The translations under genes and the position numbers were made by a program. DNA of 6,404 nucleotides from Tardiphaga sp. (GTDB lineage: Bacteria > Pseudomonadota > Alphaproteobacteria > Rhizobiales > Xanthobacteraceae). Positions 6,077 through 6,404 of this stretch are shown piece after piece (position 1 is the stretch's first letter; every line of letters starts with the position of its first letter). The notes under the pieces were generated by a model. That model saw nothing but the letters and a program-made list of their open reading frames with translations, searched no databases and was not told the DNA's origin. The stretch covers positions 1 to 6,404 of the forward strand of contig JAQGJF010000062.1 of the NCBI GenBank assembly GCA_028290765.1, given 5' to 3'.

Positions 6077-6404
6077 ATGTCTCTGGACCTGAAGTCTCTC
6101 GATCTGCAACGTCAGCTTATCGCACAATTGGTCGAAAGCTCACGCCTGCTGCGCAACTATATCGACGGCCGCGCTAAGGGCCGCGGCACCACGCGCGCAC
6201 AATGGATCGTACTGTTTCGATTGAGGCAGCAGGAAGGACTATCTCAGGTTGATCTGGCCGACGTCCTCGAACTGCAACCGATCTCGCTGGTCCGCCTGCT
6301 GGATCGTCTCGTCGAACACGGACTGCTCGAGCGCCGGCCGGACCCCAAGGATCGCCGGGCCAATCGCCTGTTCCTCACGCGCAGCGGTCGCCAACTGGTC
6401 GACG
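6077..6404 (+). CDS. MarR-family transcriptional regulator (partial, 3' end beyond window)
   Basis: The first 109 residues of a MarR-type winged helix-turn-helix regulator are present; the frame is open at the window edge, and the family's usual length is about 140-170 residues. Residues 8-31 should form the first dimerisation helix and 40-51 (RAQWIVLFRLRQ) the second. LSQVDLADVLEL at 55-66 with QPISLVRLLDRLVEHG at 67-82 is the helix-turn-helix and recognition helix. LLERRPDPKDRRANRLFLT at 83-101 is the wing with its conserved DRR (92-94). It is divergent from the efflux operon and likely represses it, releasing DNA when a ligand binds; this is an inference from position and family. A GGGGA at 6059-6063 is a somewhat distant ribosome binding site (13 bases). 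An in-frame TTG at 6029 exists but lacks support. Confidence 0.92.
   Translation, partial: MSLDLKSLDLQRQLIAQLVESSRLLRNYIDGRAKGRGTTRAQWIVLFRLRQQEGLSQVDLADVLELQPISLVRLLDRLVEHGLLERRPDPKDRRANRLFLTRSGRQLVD

Noticed and set aside
5777..6127. Minus-strand open frame of 116 codons spanning the divergent control region
   Set aside because: It runs out of frame through the adaptor N-terminus, the promoter region and the MarR start, all of which are better explained otherwise.

Overview
The window is GC-rich chromosomal DNA with strong G/C bias at third codon positions. The protein families (a FixJ-type response regulator, an MdtABC-type RND pump, a spermidine-synthase-fold protein and a MarR regulator) suggest an alphaproteobacterium, most likely a Bradyrhizobium relative (Nitrobacteraceae). 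That placement rests on general family resemblance, not on a marker gene.

Layout, left to right. Positions 1-73 are too short to assign and may hold the 3' end of an upstream gene. Positions 74-703 (+) encode a complete two-domain FixJ/NarL-type response regulator with a GTG start. Positions 704-890 are non-coding, with two weak hairpins, a short direct repeat and a strong ribosome binding site. Positions 891-1631 (+) encode a spermidine-synthase-like Rossmann-fold protein. Its last 20 bases overlap, tail to tail, the end of a minus-strand efflux operon. That operon runs from 5930 down to 1612: a membrane fusion (periplasmic adaptor) protein first, then a full-length RND permease, joined by a 4-base ATGA overlap. 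Positions 5931-6076 form a divergent control region that is more AT-rich than its surroundings. Positions 6077-6404 (+) hold the start of a MarR-family regulator cut off by the window edge.

How the genes work together. The adaptor and permease form the inner-membrane and periplasmic parts of a proton-driven multidrug efflux pump resembling MdtA plus MdtB/MdtC. No outer-membrane channel gene follows, so a TolC-like protein encoded elsewhere is presumably used. The divergent MarR gene is the obvious candidate repressor. The shared intergenic region holds overlapping back-to-back promoter-like elements and two GTG-N4-CAC inverted repeats 15 bp apart, one of them covering the predicted -35 of the pump operon. 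The response regulator and the spermidine-synthase-like gene show no functional link to the pump beyond adjacency.

Most of the window is an ordinary efflux locus. The parts most worth a second look are the divergent control region, the coding overlap at 1612-1631, and the spermidine-synthase-like protein, which lacks several canonical active-site residues. I found no evidence of a new defence, mobile or RNA-based system.
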